Origin: DAIPKP01 sp964545875
GTDB taxonomy: Bacteria > Synergistota > Synergistia > Synergistales > Aminiphilaceae
Length of the DNA: 64,000 nt
NCBI GenBank assembly: GCA_964545875.1
Contig: CAZJHH010000001.1
Coordinates: 434,001 to 498,000, forward strand
Reading direction: 5' to 3'
Below, one piece after another: positions 16,859 to 25,922 of the stretch (within the stretch, counting starts at the first letter, position 1; every line of letters starts with the position of its first letter). A program made the translations under genes and the position numbers. The notes beneath the pieces were generated by a model that worked only from the letters and a program-made list of their open reading frames with translations, searched no databases and was not told the DNA's origin.

Positions 16859-18048
16859 GCCCGAAGTCCCATTCTCAACGCCTCGGAGGGAATGTCTTCA
16901 TCCGGGGAGCCAGGGTGTACACCATGGGAAAAGCGGGAATTTTGGAGAACGCCGACGTGCTGGTGCGGAACGGAAAAATTCTCCAGGTGGGAGAGGCCTC
17001 TCCCCGGGGCGATGAAAGGGTGTTTTTCGGCGAGGGGCTGGTGGTTACGCCGGGACTTATCGATCCTCATACCCACGTGGGGCTCTGGGAAGAGGGATAT
17101 CCGGAAAGCGAATCCAGCGGCAACGAAGCCACGGACCCCCTCACGCCCCAGCTTCGGGTGCTGGACGCCTTCAACCCTGCGGATCAGGCCTTCGAGGACG
17201 CCCGGAGGGCGGGGGTAACCACCATCCAGATTCTGCCGGGGAGCGCCAACGTGTTGGGAGGCGAAGGGGTGGTGGTAAAAACCGCGGGAGTTCTGGCGGA
17301 CTCCATGGTGCGCCGGGCTCCTTCGGGAATGAAGGGGGCCTTTGGAGAAAATCCCAAAAATCTCTACAAATCGCTCAAGAAATACCCCTCCACCCGGATG
17401 GCGGTGGCTGCCTGCATGCGGGAGGCTTTCACCGAGGCCCGAAACTATGAGAACGCTGTCCGGAAAGCCCGGGAAAAGGAAGAGGAGCCGGAAAAAAATC
17501 TCAAACACGAGGCCCTGCTCCGGGTACTGCGGCGGGAGGTGCCCCTCCGGGTTCACGCTCATCGGTGCGACGACATGGCCACCGCTCTGCGGATCGCCCG
17601 GGAGTTTTCCCTGGACTGCACCCTGGAGCACGGTACCGAGGGGCACCTTATGGCGTCCCTTCTGGCGGAGGAGAAGATCCCCGTGGCCTACGGTCCGGTA
17701 ATCACCTCCCGGTGCAAGCTGGAGCTTAAAAACCGCAACGTGGAAAATCTGCTCGTCATGCTTCAGGCGGGGGTGTCCCTTTCGCTTACCACGGATCATC
17801 CCGTGGTGCCTCTGGAATATCTTCTTCTTCAGGGAATGCTCCTCCGGCAGAGCGGCATGTCTGCCCTGGAGGTGCTGCAGCTTCTTACGGTGAATCCCGC
17901 GGCCCATCTCGGGCTTTCTCACGAAATCGGCTCCATCGAGGAGGGTAAGCGGGGAGATCTGGTTATCTGGAGCGGAGAGCCCCTGGAGCCTCTTTCCAAG
18001 ACAGTGGTTACCATCATCGACGGAGATGTGGCGTATCATAAGAAGTAA
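16855..18048 (+). CDS. Metal-dependent amidohydrolase (imidazolonepropionase-like TIM barrel)
   Basis: A 397-residue amidohydrolase-superfamily protein: a small N-terminal beta domain, then VTPGLIDPHTHVG (the HxH metal pair), VHAHR, EHGTEGH and the catalytic Asp in TTDHPVV, ending with IEEGKRGDLVIW. These fit subtype III amidohydrolases such as imidazolonepropionase or a deacetylase; the carboxylated Lys of dihydroorotases is not evident. The substrate is unknown. It starts at the ATG overlapping the stop of the preceding M20 gene and ends at a terminator. Confidence 0.85.
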   Translation: MSPKSHSQRLGGNVFIRGARVYTMGKAGILENADVLVRNGKILQVGEASPRGDERVFFGEGLVVTPGLIDPHTHVGLWEEGYPESESSGNEATDPLTPQLRVLDAFNPADQAFEDARRAGVTTIQILPGSANVLGGEGVVVKTAGVLADSMVRRAPSGMKGAFGENPKNLYKSLKKYPSTRMAVAACMREAFTEARNYENAVRKAREKEEEPEKNLKHEALLRVLRREVPLRVHAHRCDDMATALRIAREFSLDCTLEHGTEGHLMASLLAEEKIPVAYGPVITSRCKLELKNRNVENLLVMLQAGVSLSLTTDHPVVPLEYLLLQGMLLRQSGMSALEVLQLLTVNPAAHLGLSHEIGSIEEGKRGDLVIWSGEPLEPLSKTVVTIIDGDVAYHKK

Positions 18049-18070
18049 GAAAAGATCACTCTTTGCGGGT

Positions 18071-18118
18071 CTTCGGGGCTGTTTCGGGTTTTTTCCGGAG
18101 GAGCCCCGAAGCTTTTTT
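18071..18118 (+). terminator. Rho-independent terminator after the amidohydrolase pair
   Basis: CTTCGGGGCT (18071-18080) pairs with AGCCCCGAAG (18102-18111), followed by CTTTTTT. The T-tract reaches into the stop codon of the convergent mrp gene. Confidence 0.75.
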
Positions 18119-19512
18119 CAGGGGCTCAGGAGGGAGAACATAGCGATCAGGGCGAAAATGAGGTAAAAGACGTAGTGCCGGATCTTGCCGGAGTGAAGGT
18201 GTCGCAACTCCTTCAGGGGTTTCCGGATCATGGCGGCCCCGGGTTCCAGAAGATCCTCCGCATCGGGAAAGTGGGTGCTCTTGGGGCGGAAGAGCTTGGG
18301 AAAGAGCAGAAAAAGCCCCGCCCCCGTTCCCAGGGGAAGAAGGGCGCTTCCCAGGGATTCCGGAGACCAGAATTTTGCACATTCCCCCGAAAAGAGAGGC
18401 GTTCCCTGGGGATGTATTCCTAAAAGAAGAAGAGGAAGGGCCAGGAGGATCATGGCTCCCCAGGCGGCAGAGGGGAGGCTCCGGGCTTTTTCCGGTTCTT
18501 CGGTTTTTTCACCGAAAGGGCCGAGAAAGGCGTAGCGTCCGAACTTGCAGAAGGAGAGTACCGTGCCGAGTCCGGCAAGCTGCAGTCCCCAGAGCGGAGC
18601 CGGATAGAACGCCAGGGCGGACTTCACCAACCCCTTTCCCGCATATCCCGCAGTGCCGGGAACTCCCGCAATGGCTCCGGCTCCCAGGAGGAAGAGGACG
18701 AAGAGAAGGGGAACCTTTCGGGCGGCTCCTCCCAGAAGGTTGAGATCCCGGGTGCCGAAGATCTTTTCCAGACTTCCCGCGGTAAGAAAGAGAAGCCCCT
18801 TGAAAAGAGCGTGAGCCACCAGGTAGAAAAGGGCCGCCTCCCGGCCCAGGGGGGTTCCCGTGGCGAGGGCGGCCACCATGAATCCCAACTGGCTCACGGT
18901 ATGACATGCCAGAAGACGCTTCGCGTCATGCTGCATAAGAGCCTGAAACACTCCGTAGAGTGCCATGGTTACCCCTATCCAGAGAAGTCCCGGCGAGGGA
19001 TGATCCACCAGGCGGAGAAGGCCGTAGATGCCCATCTTTACCGCATACCCCGAAAGAAGCAGGCTTCCCTCGGTGGGTGCCCGGCTGTGGGTGGGAGGAA
19101 GCCAGAAGTGAAGCCCCGGAAACGCCGCCTTGAACCCCAGGGCGAAGAGAAAGAGAGGATACCAGGCTTGAGGAACCGGCCCGAGAGGGGCGGGATTGCC
19201 GGGGGTGGAAAGAAGAGCGGCGCCTAAAAGGAGGAGAGCCCCTCCGGTGAGCTGGGAAAAGAGAAAGATCTTTGCGGTTTTGCCATCCGCCGAGGCCACC
19301 AGAAGTGCAAGAAGCAACGAGGAGAGCTCGAGAAAGATCACGAAGCCGAACCAGGTGGAAACCAGGGCGGCCATACAGGCGGTACAGCAAAAGAGAAGCA
19401 GTACCAGAGGTTTCCAGGCCCCCTGGAAGGAGCTTGTGCCGAAGAGGAGGGCGGCTATCGTAAGAAGCCCCGCCAATCCTACCATGGTGAGAGAAAGGAG
19501 ATCCGGGGTCAT
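18118..19512 (-). CDS. MrpD/NuoM-like antiporter subunit, third extra paralogue
   Basis: A 464-residue polytopic protein of the NuoL/M/N-MrpA/D family. Key charges of the proton path are present: Glu in FVIFLELSSLLLALL, Lys in LGFKAAFPGLHFWLP, Lys in GYAVKMGIYGLL and Lys in GTAGYAGKGLVKSAL. It is very close to the neighbour at 19667-21067 in protein and DNA, so the two arose by tandem duplication. It lies last in the operon, 154 bp after that neighbour, with its own GGGAG ribosome site. It probably adds a proton- or sodium-translocating module to the Mrp complex. Confidence 0.85.
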   Translation of the reverse strand: MTPDLLSLTMVGLAGLLTIAALLFGTSSFQGAWKPLVLLLFCCTACMAALVSTWFGFVIFLELSSLLLALLVASADGKTAKIFLFSQLTGGALLLLGAALLSTPGNPAPLGPVPQAWYPLFLFALGFKAAFPGLHFWLPPTHSRAPTEGSLLLSGYAVKMGIYGLLRLVDHPSPGLLWIGVTMALYGVFQALMQHDAKRLLACHTVSQLGFMVAALATGTPLGREAALFYLVAHALFKGLLFLTAGSLEKIFGTRDLNLLGGAARKVPLLFVLFLLGAGAIAGVPGTAGYAGKGLVKSALAFYPAPLWGLQLAGLGTVLSFCKFGRYAFLGPFGEKTEEPEKARSLPSAAWGAMILLALPLLLLGIHPQGTPLFSGECAKFWSPESLGSALLPLGTGAGLFLLFPKLFRPKSTHFPDAEDLLEPGAAMIRKPLKELRHLHSGKIRHYVFYLIFALIAMFSLLSP

Positions 19513-19666
19513 GGAGCCTTTCTCCCGGGCAAAAGAAAGGAATTTCTTTTCTCTGGCGTGTTTACGTACATATTTTTCATGAAAAACTCCCTTGGGTATC
19601 GAAAAAATCTTTACCGGTCCCGGAGAGGCATGGGCCTTGCGGTTTCTTCTCTCCTTTTGAATGTTT

Positions 19667-21067
19667 CTAAAGGGAGAGGAGCGCGAAAATCCCTAAAAGC
19701 GCCAGAAAGTAGAAGCAGAAGAGATGCCGGATCTTTCCCGAGTGGATCTTTCGGAGCATGCCCAGAGAAGGAATCAGGAGGGCCGCTCCCGGAGCGAGAA
19801 GATCCTCCGCATCGGGAACGTGGTCGTTCCGGGGGCGGAAGAGCTTCGGAAAAAGGCCGAAAAGCGTTCCTCCGATTCCCAGGGGGAGAAGAGCGCTCCC
19901 CAGAGATCCGAAATTCCAGAGCTCCGGAATTTCCCCCGGAAAAAAGGGAATTCCCCGGGGGAAAAATCCCAGCAAAAGCAGGGGAATTCCCAAGGTTCCC
20001 ATGGCCCACATTCCCGAAGAGGCAAGGCTTCGAGAGCTTTTGGGAACGTTTTCGAAGGCCTCCGGAAGGGGACGCAGGAACGTATAATATCCCAGCTTAC
20101 AGAGATACAGCACCGTGAAGATTCCCGCAAGCTGAAGACACCAGAGCTCCATGGCATGGCCCCTCAGGGCAGCCTTGAGCATTCCCTTGCCCACGTATCC
20201 CCCCGTACCGGGCACTCCTCCGAGAGAGGCAGCCCCCACCAGAAAAAAGACGAACACCAGGGGCGCTCTGGAGGCCATGCCGCCGAGAAGGGACAGGTCT
20301 CTGGTGCCGCAGAGCTTTTCCAGGCTTCCCGCAGTAAGAAAAAGAAGTCCCTTGAAGAGGGCGTGGATCACCAGGTAGAAGAGTGCCGCCTCACGGCCCA
20401 GGGAAGTTCCCGTGGCGAGAGCCGCCGCCATGAACCCGAGCTGACTCATGGTGGAGCAGGCGAGAACTCTTTTGAAATCCTTCTGGAGGAGAGCCTGGAG
20501 GCCGCCGTAAAGGGCCATGAGAATGCCTATCCAGAGCAGTCCCGGAGAAGGCTGATCCACCAGACGAAGAAGACCGTAGATTCCCATCTTCACCGCATAC
20601 CCCGAAAGAAGAAGGCTTACTTCGGAGGGTGCCCTGCTGTGGGTGGGAGGAAGCCAGAAATGAAGTCCCGGAAAAGCCGCCTTGAACCCCAGGGCGAAGA
20701 GAAAGAGGGGTTGCAGGGTTGCCGGAACCGACCCGAGAGGGGCGGGATTGCCGGGGGCGGAAAGAAGAGCGGCCCCCAAAAGGAGCAGGGCTCCTCCGGT
20801 GAGCTGGGAGTAGAGATACATTCGAGCGGTGGGACCATCCTCGGAGGCCACCAGAAATGCCAGAACGAGAGAAGAGAGCTCCACCCAGATGACGAAACCG
20901 AACCAGGTGGAGGCCAGAGCGGCCATGCAGGCGAAGGAGCAGAAAAGGAGAAGAGCCAGGGGCTTCCAGGCCCCCTGAAGGGAGCTCTTTCCGAAAAGCA
21001 GCGCCGGTAGCGTAAGAAAGCAGGCCAGAGAAATCATGATTTTCGAGAGACTGTCAGGAGAAATCAT
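19667..21067 (-). CDS. MrpD/NuoM-like antiporter subunit, second extra paralogue
   Basis: A 466-residue homologue of the preceding protein with the same landmarks: FVIWVELSSLVLAFL, LGFKAAFPGLHFWLP, GYAVKMGIYGLL and GTGGYVGKGMLKAAL, all keeping the family Glu/Lys residues. ATG at 21067 follows AAGGAG by about 8 bases; the gap to the upstream gene is 37 bp. The charged residues suggest it is functional, not decaying. Confidence 0.85.
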   Translation of the reverse strand: MISPDSLSKIMISLACFLTLPALLFGKSSLQGAWKPLALLLFCSFACMAALASTWFGFVIWVELSSLVLAFLVASEDGPTARMYLYSQLTGGALLLLGAALLSAPGNPAPLGSVPATLQPLFLFALGFKAAFPGLHFWLPPTHSRAPSEVSLLLSGYAVKMGIYGLLRLVDQPSPGLLWIGILMALYGGLQALLQKDFKRVLACSTMSQLGFMAAALATGTSLGREAALFYLVIHALFKGLLFLTAGSLEKLCGTRDLSLLGGMASRAPLVFVFFLVGAASLGGVPGTGGYVGKGMLKAALRGHAMELWCLQLAGIFTVLYLCKLGYYTFLRPLPEAFENVPKSSRSLASSGMWAMGTLGIPLLLLGFFPRGIPFFPGEIPELWNFGSLGSALLPLGIGGTLFGLFPKLFRPRNDHVPDAEDLLAPGAALLIPSLGMLRKIHSGKIRHLFCFYFLALLGIFALLSL

Positions 21068-21104
21068 GGAACAACTCCTTCAAAAAAGTTCGGTTTAAAG
21101 GAAA

Positions 21105-22499
21105 TCAGAGGGAGAACAGAAAAAAGATGCCCACCAGGGCGGCGCCGAAAAAGGCGAAGGAAAGCCGGAGTTTCCCGGAATGCATCTTCCGGAGCGCCTC
21201 CATGCCGGGTTTTCCCAGGAAGCATGCCCGGTATGCCAGAAGATCCACATCCGGAAAGGAGCACATGAGAAAACCAGGAATTTTACGGAGGAGGAAGAAA
21301 AGCCCCAGACTCCCTCCGAGGAGTAGAACCGGGATTCCCAGAGAGCTCCAGTTCCGGAGTATTTCCGGGGAGAAGGAGAGTATGAAGGCGCTTTCCGGAG
21401 ACATCCCCAGAAAGAAAAGGGGAGTTCCCAAAAGAATCATGTCTCCCGGAAAGGAGAAGGACTGTACCAGGGTTTGCCGGGTTTTCTCCGGGAACTCTTC
21501 TCCGCAGGAGGGAGCGAAGAAAACTACGTGGCCGAGCTTGCAAAGATAGAGCATGGTTCCCAGCCCCGCAAGCTGAAGAGCCCAGAAAACCGGAGAAAAA
21601 TCCAGGGAGGAGAGTACCGCCTTCTTGGCCAGATATCCCGCAGTACCGGGAAAGCCCACCATGGAGAGAGCCCCCAGAACGAAAAAGAAGAGGCTTCTCC
21701 GGTAAGCCCGAAGATTTCCGAGAACGGTTTTCGCCATGAAGAAGGGAAGAGCCTTCTCGGTGGAGCAGAAGAGAAGTCCCTTGGAAAGAACGTGCACTAC
21801 CGCGAAAAAGATCGCCGCCGCCCTTCCCGGAAGGGTTCCCGTGGCAAGGGCGGTTACGACGAATCCGAGCTGGCTCATGGTGGAATAGGCCAGAATCCGC
21901 CGGGGCCTGCTCTGCATCAGGGCCTGGAAGGCGCCGTAAAGGGCCATGATGGCCCCGGTTATCATGATTCCCCGGGAGGGTTCCGTCAGAAGGCGCAAAA
22001 GGCCGTAGATTCCCATGGTGGCGGTATAGCTCGAAAGAAGAAGGGCCTCCGCCGGAGCGTGTTCGTAGGTTCGGGGGAGCCAGAAATGAAGGAGGGGAAA
22101 AGCGCATTTCATTCCAAGGGCTACGAGAAAGAAGGGAAGGGCCTTCTCCGAGACCGGCCCCAGGGGAGCCAAGGCGGAGGGAGTGGACATCAGGGCGCTT
22201 CCCAGGAGAAGTATGCCCCCTGCGGCGATCTGAAGGTAGAGATAAAGCCTGGCGGCGAAGCGATCCGTAAAGGCTATCAGCATGGCCAGGGATATGGAGG
22301 CAAGCTCCGCCCAAATAACGAAGCCGAACCATGTAGAAGCCAGAGGGGCCATGCAGGCGGAACCGCAAAAAAGCACGAGGATCAGAACTTTCCGCCCTCC
22401 CCGAAAGGAGGAAGAGCCGCAGAGGAGGACCGGGAGAAGGAGGAAGCAGGCCAGACCGATCATGATTCCGGACAAAGAATCCGGAAGAGGGAACATCAC
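21105..22499 (-). CDS. MrpD/NuoM-like antiporter subunit, first extra paralogue (TM8 Lys replaced)
   Basis: A 464-residue antiporter-like subunit. The Glu of TM5 (FVIWAELASISLAML), the TM7 Lys (LGMKCAFPLLHFWLP) and the TM12 Lys (GTAGYLAKKAVLSSL) are kept, but the TM8 Lys of its paralogues is Thr (SSYTATMGIYGLL against SGYAVKMGIYGLL). In NuoM/MrpD that residue relays protons within the half-channel, so this subunit may translocate differently. It starts at 22499, overlapping the end of mrpD (22496) by 4 bp. Confidence 0.85.
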   Translation of the reverse strand: MMFPLPDSLSGIMIGLACFLLLPVLLCGSSSFRGGRKVLILVLFCGSACMAPLASTWFGFVIWAELASISLAMLIAFTDRFAARLYLYLQIAAGGILLLGSALMSTPSALAPLGPVSEKALPFFLVALGMKCAFPLLHFWLPRTYEHAPAEALLLSSYTATMGIYGLLRLLTEPSRGIMITGAIMALYGAFQALMQSRPRRILAYSTMSQLGFVVTALATGTLPGRAAAIFFAVVHVLSKGLLFCSTEKALPFFMAKTVLGNLRAYRRSLFFFVLGALSMVGFPGTAGYLAKKAVLSSLDFSPVFWALQLAGLGTMLYLCKLGHVVFFAPSCGEEFPEKTRQTLVQSFSFPGDMILLGTPLFFLGMSPESAFILSFSPEILRNWSSLGIPVLLLGGSLGLFFLLRKIPGFLMCSFPDVDLLAYRACFLGKPGMEALRKMHSGKLRLSFAFFGAALVGIFFLFSL

Positions 22500-23932
22500 G
22501 GAAAGAACCTCCCCGAGGAAAGGGTCAGCAGAAACTCTTTCGTAAAAGGCAGCCAGGGAAGAAGGGCGAGAACAAGAGAGAAGGCTACCAGAAAGGCCAC
22601 CGCTCCCTGGGTAACTCTATGGGTTCGGTGATGGGGAGGCGGCGTCTCTGCGGGGGAGCAGAAGGCTCCCAGGGCTTTGAGATAGTAGGCTGCGGAAATG
22701 ACGGTGCCTCCCAGAAGGAAGATTGCCGGAACCAGATATCCCTTTTCGGCACAGGCCAGAAGAAGGAGCCACTTGCTCTGGAAACCGCTGAGAGGGGGGA
22801 TTCCCGCCAGGGATGCCGCAAAGAGAGCGAAGGCAGCCACCAGAAAGGGGCGGTGTCGCAGAAAGCCCCGCATATCCGAGATTTTGTGAACCTGCCGATC
22901 TTCGAGAAATATTCCCGCCACGAGGAAGAGCCCCATTTTGGAGCTCATGTGTGTGAAGACGTGGTAGAGGGATGCGGTAATTCCCAGAGAAGAGGCGCAG
23001 GCTATGCCCAACAGGATGGTGCCGATCTGGGCCACCGTGGAGTAAGCCAGCATGCGCTTGATCTGCTCCTGCTGGATCGCCATGAGATGGCCCACTCCCA
23101 GAGAAAGGGTGCCGAAAAAGAGAAGGAGCGGGAAAAACTTGGGAAGAGCCGGAAGAAAGAAGAGCATGCCCAGGCGCAGCAGGGCATAGAGCGGAGCCTT
23201 CACGAGAACTCCCGAAAGAAGGGCGCTTATGGGAGGCCGGGCGGAGGAGTGTGCATCGGGAAGCCAGAAATGGGCCGGTACGGTACCGCATTTAACCAGA
23301 AGTCCCCCCAAAAGGCATCCTCCGATAACTGCCAGGGTAGGCGGGGGGATGGCGGGGAAGAGATCTTTCAGAATCCCCATGTTGAGCTGTTCCGTGGCCA
23401 TGAAGGTATAGGATATTCCCAGGAGCAGGAAGAGGGCTCCCAGGGTGCCGAAGACGAGGTATTTAAAGCTTGCCTCCACCGCCTGCCAGGAGGAGGCGGG
23501 AAAGGAAACCAGCAGATAGGCGGACACGGAAAAAACTTCGAAGAAGACGAAGAGATTGAAGATATCCCCCGCCACGAGAATACCGTTGGTGGAGGCCCAG
23601 CTGAGAAAGAAAATTACGTAGAATCGCCAGGAGTTCCACCCCAGCCACTCCGCGGAGGAAAGAAGAGCCAGAGGAAAACCCAGGGAAGTGAGCACCAGAA
23701 AAGACGCCGAAAGGGCATCCACCTGAAGGGCTATTCCCAGCTCGGGAGTCCATCCTCCCATGACTACCGAAATTCCGGACCATCCGAGAAGGGCCACGAA
23801 AAAACCTCCGAGGCTGGAGAGAGAGGCTCCGAAAAAGACGAGAGCCGGAAGAGCCTTTCGGAAAAAGATAAATCCCAGAGGGATGAGAAAGGCCGTAACC
23901 AGGGGGAGAAGAACTGCAAATACGGGGTTCAT
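22496..23932 (-). CDS. mrpD: Mrp antiporter subunit D
   Basis: A 478-residue member of the NuoN/M-MrpD family with Glu in FVFFEVFSVSAYLLV, Lys in LLVKCGTVPAHFWLPDAHSS, Lys in SGVLVKAPLYALLRL and Lys in LSGFQSKWLLLL. In Mrp complexes MrpA and MrpD carry the ion-translocating channels. Here no full-length MrpA exists; its C-terminal parts are separate or fused to MrpB. It overlaps mrpC upstream and the first extra paralogue downstream by 4 bp each. Confidence 0.9.
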   Translation of the reverse strand: MNPVFAVLLPLVTAFLIPLGFIFFRKALPALVFFGASLSSLGGFFVALLGWSGISVVMGGWTPELGIALQVDALSASFLVLTSLGFPLALLSSAEWLGWNSWRFYVIFFLSWASTNGILVAGDIFNLFVFFEVFSVSAYLLVSFPASSWQAVEASFKYLVFGTLGALFLLLGISYTFMATEQLNMGILKDLFPAIPPPTLAVIGGCLLGGLLVKCGTVPAHFWLPDAHSSARPPISALLSGVLVKAPLYALLRLGMLFFLPALPKFFPLLLFFGTLSLGVGHLMAIQQEQIKRMLAYSTVAQIGTILLGIACASSLGITASLYHVFTHMSSKMGLFLVAGIFLEDRQVHKISDMRGFLRHRPFLVAAFALFAASLAGIPPLSGFQSKWLLLLACAEKGYLVPAIFLLGGTVISAAYYLKALGAFCSPAETPPPHHRTHRVTQGAVAFLVAFSLVLALLPWLPFTKEFLLTLSSGRFFP

Positions 23933-24267
23933 CCTCGGAGCCCCCGGATCTGGTCCACGTCCACCGTACCATAATGCCGATAGATTTTAATGATGTACGC
24001 CAGGGCCAGGGCGATATCGCTGGCTCCGATGACGATGGCCGTAAGGGTGAAGGATTGAGGAAGGGGATTTACCGCCTGCTGTCCCATAAGGGGGAGTAGC
24101 GCGGGAACCCCGTGGGGGATGTATCCCAGGCTGGTGATGAGCAGCAAAACGCCACCCTCCATAAGGGCCAGGGCGATGACCACCTTGAAGAGATTCCGCC
24201 GGAAAAGAAGCGTGTAGAGGCCGATGGCGAAAATGATAATGGCCGTACCGTAGCTGAGAAGGATCAC
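23929..24267 (-). CDS. mrpC: Mrp antiporter subunit C (NuoK-like)
   Basis: A 112-residue protein with three membrane segments, homologous to NuoK. Family features are ALALMEGGVLLLI and the C-terminal PLPQSFTLTAIVIGASDIAL, matching the PQALVLTAIVI region of MrpC. It sits between mrpB and mrpD with 4-bp overlaps on both sides. Confidence 0.9.
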   Translation of the reverse strand: MILLSYGTAIIIFAIGLYTLLFRRNLFKVVIALALMEGGVLLLITSLGYIPHGVPALLPLMGQQAVNPLPQSFTLTAIVIGASDIALALAYIIKIYRHYGTVDVDQIRGLRG

Positions 24268-25022
24268 GAAACAAACACCTCCGGGGGAGGCCCTTCCGTG
24301 GGGGCTTCGAGAATTTTGATCATGCTGTAGAAAAGGGTGGAAAGGCTTGCTCCCACCTTCATTCCCACCGCCATGTTGAGAAACGGTATGGTTCCCGCGC
24401 TGTAGAGGCTCCCGGGAGTACCTTCGGGGAATCCCGCTCTCAGATTGGCGAGAAAGCCCGCTCCCGCCAGGATTCCCAGCAGCCCCAGCCCTACAAAGAT
24501 GAGCCCTCCGCAGGATTCGATGATTTCTTTTTTATGCGGATCTATCTGGGCGGCCTCGAAACGGGAGCCGTAGACGATGCAGAAGAGCACCGTCACGGTA
24601 GCGAAAATGACCCCTCCCTGGAATCCGCCCCCCGGGGTGAGATGTCCCATGAGAACGATGCTGGAGGCGTAGAGGAGGATGAAGGGAACCATGAGTCCCA
24701 TGCCCCGTTTTACGATAAAGGAAAGTCCCTGCCGGGAGGCCTTGTAGCGACGTCCCGCAAAGAGCAGTGCCACGCCGCAGACGGTGGTGTAGATCACCGT
24801 CACCTCTCCCAGGGTGTCGAAGGCCCGGTAATCGAAAAGAATGGCCGCCACCACGTTGGAAGCTCCGGTCTCCGAGGCGGTATGGGCCACGTAATGCCCG
24901 GCGGTGTTCCCCAGTTCCGGTTCCGAAGGAACCAAAAGGCCCCGCCAGAGGAAAAAGGCCACTCCCAGGGCGAAGAGAATGCCCGGAAGGCGATCGACAA
25001 TCCGAGTGGAGGAGAATGTCAT
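24264..25022 (-). CDS. mrpB: Mrp antiporter subunit B with fused MbhE/MrpA-C domain
   Basis: At 252 residues it is about 110 longer than ordinary MrpB. The N-terminal part (NVVAAILFDYRAFDTLGEVT) matches MbhE, which is the extreme C-terminus of canonical MrpA. The second half (GLMVPFILLYASSIVLMGHL, then TPGGGFQGGVIFA) is MnhB/MrpB. Such fusions occur in Mbh- and Mrp-type complexes of thermophiles and anaerobes. Overlaps with both neighbouring genes are 4 bp. Confidence 0.88.
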   Translation of the reverse strand: MTFSSTRIVDRLPGILFALGVAFFLWRGLLVPSEPELGNTAGHYVAHTASETGASNVVAAILFDYRAFDTLGEVTVIYTTVCGVALLFAGRRYKASRQGLSFIVKRGMGLMVPFILLYASSIVLMGHLTPGGGFQGGVIFATVTVLFCIVYGSRFEAAQIDPHKKEIIESCGGLIFVGLGLLGILAGAGFLANLRAGFPEGTPGSLYSAGTIPFLNMAVGMKVGASLSTLFYSMIKILEAPTEGPPPEVFVS

Positions 25023-25300
25023 AGGTTATCCTCATCCTTTCGCGGAGCGGTTCGCTTATATTTTTTTCTGGTCTGGCTATAGGCCACCAGAAAAAGAGAC
25101 GTCACCAGGCCGGAATTTACCACCGCCTGGGTGAGAGCCACGTCGGGGGCCTGAAGAAGGGCGAAGAGGATGGCCAAAAGAATGCCGAACACCGAAAGGG
25201 CGATGACCGCACTGAGCATATCCTTGGCCTCGGCGGCGGTGAGGGCGGTAAAAATAAGAAAGAGATGCAGGAAGACGAGAAGAGAAAAGGGAAGGTCCAT
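25019..25300 (-). CDS. MbhD-like subunit (DUF4040), part of split MrpA
   Basis: A 93-residue protein with three membrane segments. ALLQAPDVALTQAVVNSGLV is the conserved stretch of the DUF4040/MbhD domain, found in the C-terminal part of MrpA. ATG at 25300 overlaps the stop of mrpG by one base (TAATG). It completes, with the MbhE part of mrpB, the pieces normally joined in MrpA. Confidence 0.88.
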   Translation of the reverse strand: MDLPFSLLVFLHLFLIFTALTAAEAKDMLSAVIALSVFGILLAILFALLQAPDVALTQAVVNSGLVTSLFLVAYSQTRKKYKRTAPRKDEDNL

Positions 25301-25668
25301 TATTTTTTTCTCCTTTTTCGGCGATCCATTTTTTTCTTTTTCAAACTCGAAGCATAATCGTCCGTCAGAGTTCCCTTGGGGAGAATTCCATGGCGGTAGC
25401 AGGCTCGGGCAATGGCGTGGGATGCCAGAGGATTGGTGCCCAGAAGAAAGAGGGCGATCATGAAAATTTTGGCAGATCCCTGCCATCCCTCCATGCGCAA
25501 TGCCACTCCGAAGAGCACCAGCACGGTGCCCCCCGAAAGAGCTTTGGTTCCCGCATGGAGCCGGGTGTAGACATCGGGAAACCGGAGTATTCCCACCACC
25601 GAAGCGAGGGAGAAGAAAACCCCTCCCAGCATGAGGGTTCCCGAAAGGTAGTGCAGGAAAAGGCTCAT
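25300..25668 (-). CDS. mrpG: Mrp antiporter subunit G
   Basis: A 122-residue MrpG/MnhG: LSGTLMLGGVFFSLASVVGI followed by LRFPDVYTRLHAGTKALS is the family signature (three membrane segments). The basic tail (SLKKKKMDRRKRRKK) is cytoplasmic. ATG overlaps the stop of mrpF (ATGA). Confidence 0.9.
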   Translation of the reverse strand: MSLFLHYLSGTLMLGGVFFSLASVVGILRFPDVYTRLHAGTKALSGGTVLVLFGVALRMEGWQGSAKIFMIALFLLGTNPLASHAIARACYRHGILPKGTLTDDYASSLKKKKMDRRKRRKK

Positions 25669-25922
25669 TTATGCAGCTCTCCGTGTTCGAAATACTTGGC
25701 CATAATGAGCACGTCCGCAAAGGAGAGCACCGCGAAGGCCAGGGCTACATCCAGAAAGACGGGATTTTCGAAGAAGAGGGAGAGCACCACCAGAAAGGTG
25801 GTGAAAATGGTGGCCACCGTATCCGCCGCCACGATACGGTCCGGTACCGTGGGGCCCACCACCACCCTCCAGAAGCCCAGGCATGCTGCCAGCAGCAAAC
25901 CCCAAAGCACGAGGAATATCAA
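25665..25922 (-). CDS. mrpF: Mrp antiporter subunit F
   Basis: An 85-residue MrpF/MnhF with three membrane segments and the signature GPTVPDRIVAADTVATI. I choose the TTG at 25922, which overlaps the mrpE stop (TTGA) and follows AAGGGGGG by about 8 bases; the frame is open further upstream but lies inside mrpE. Confidence 0.88.
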   Translation of the reverse strand: MIFLVLWGLLLAACLGFWRVVVGPTVPDRIVAADTVATIFTTFLVVLSLFFENPVFLDVALAFAVLSFADVLIMAKYFEHGELHK

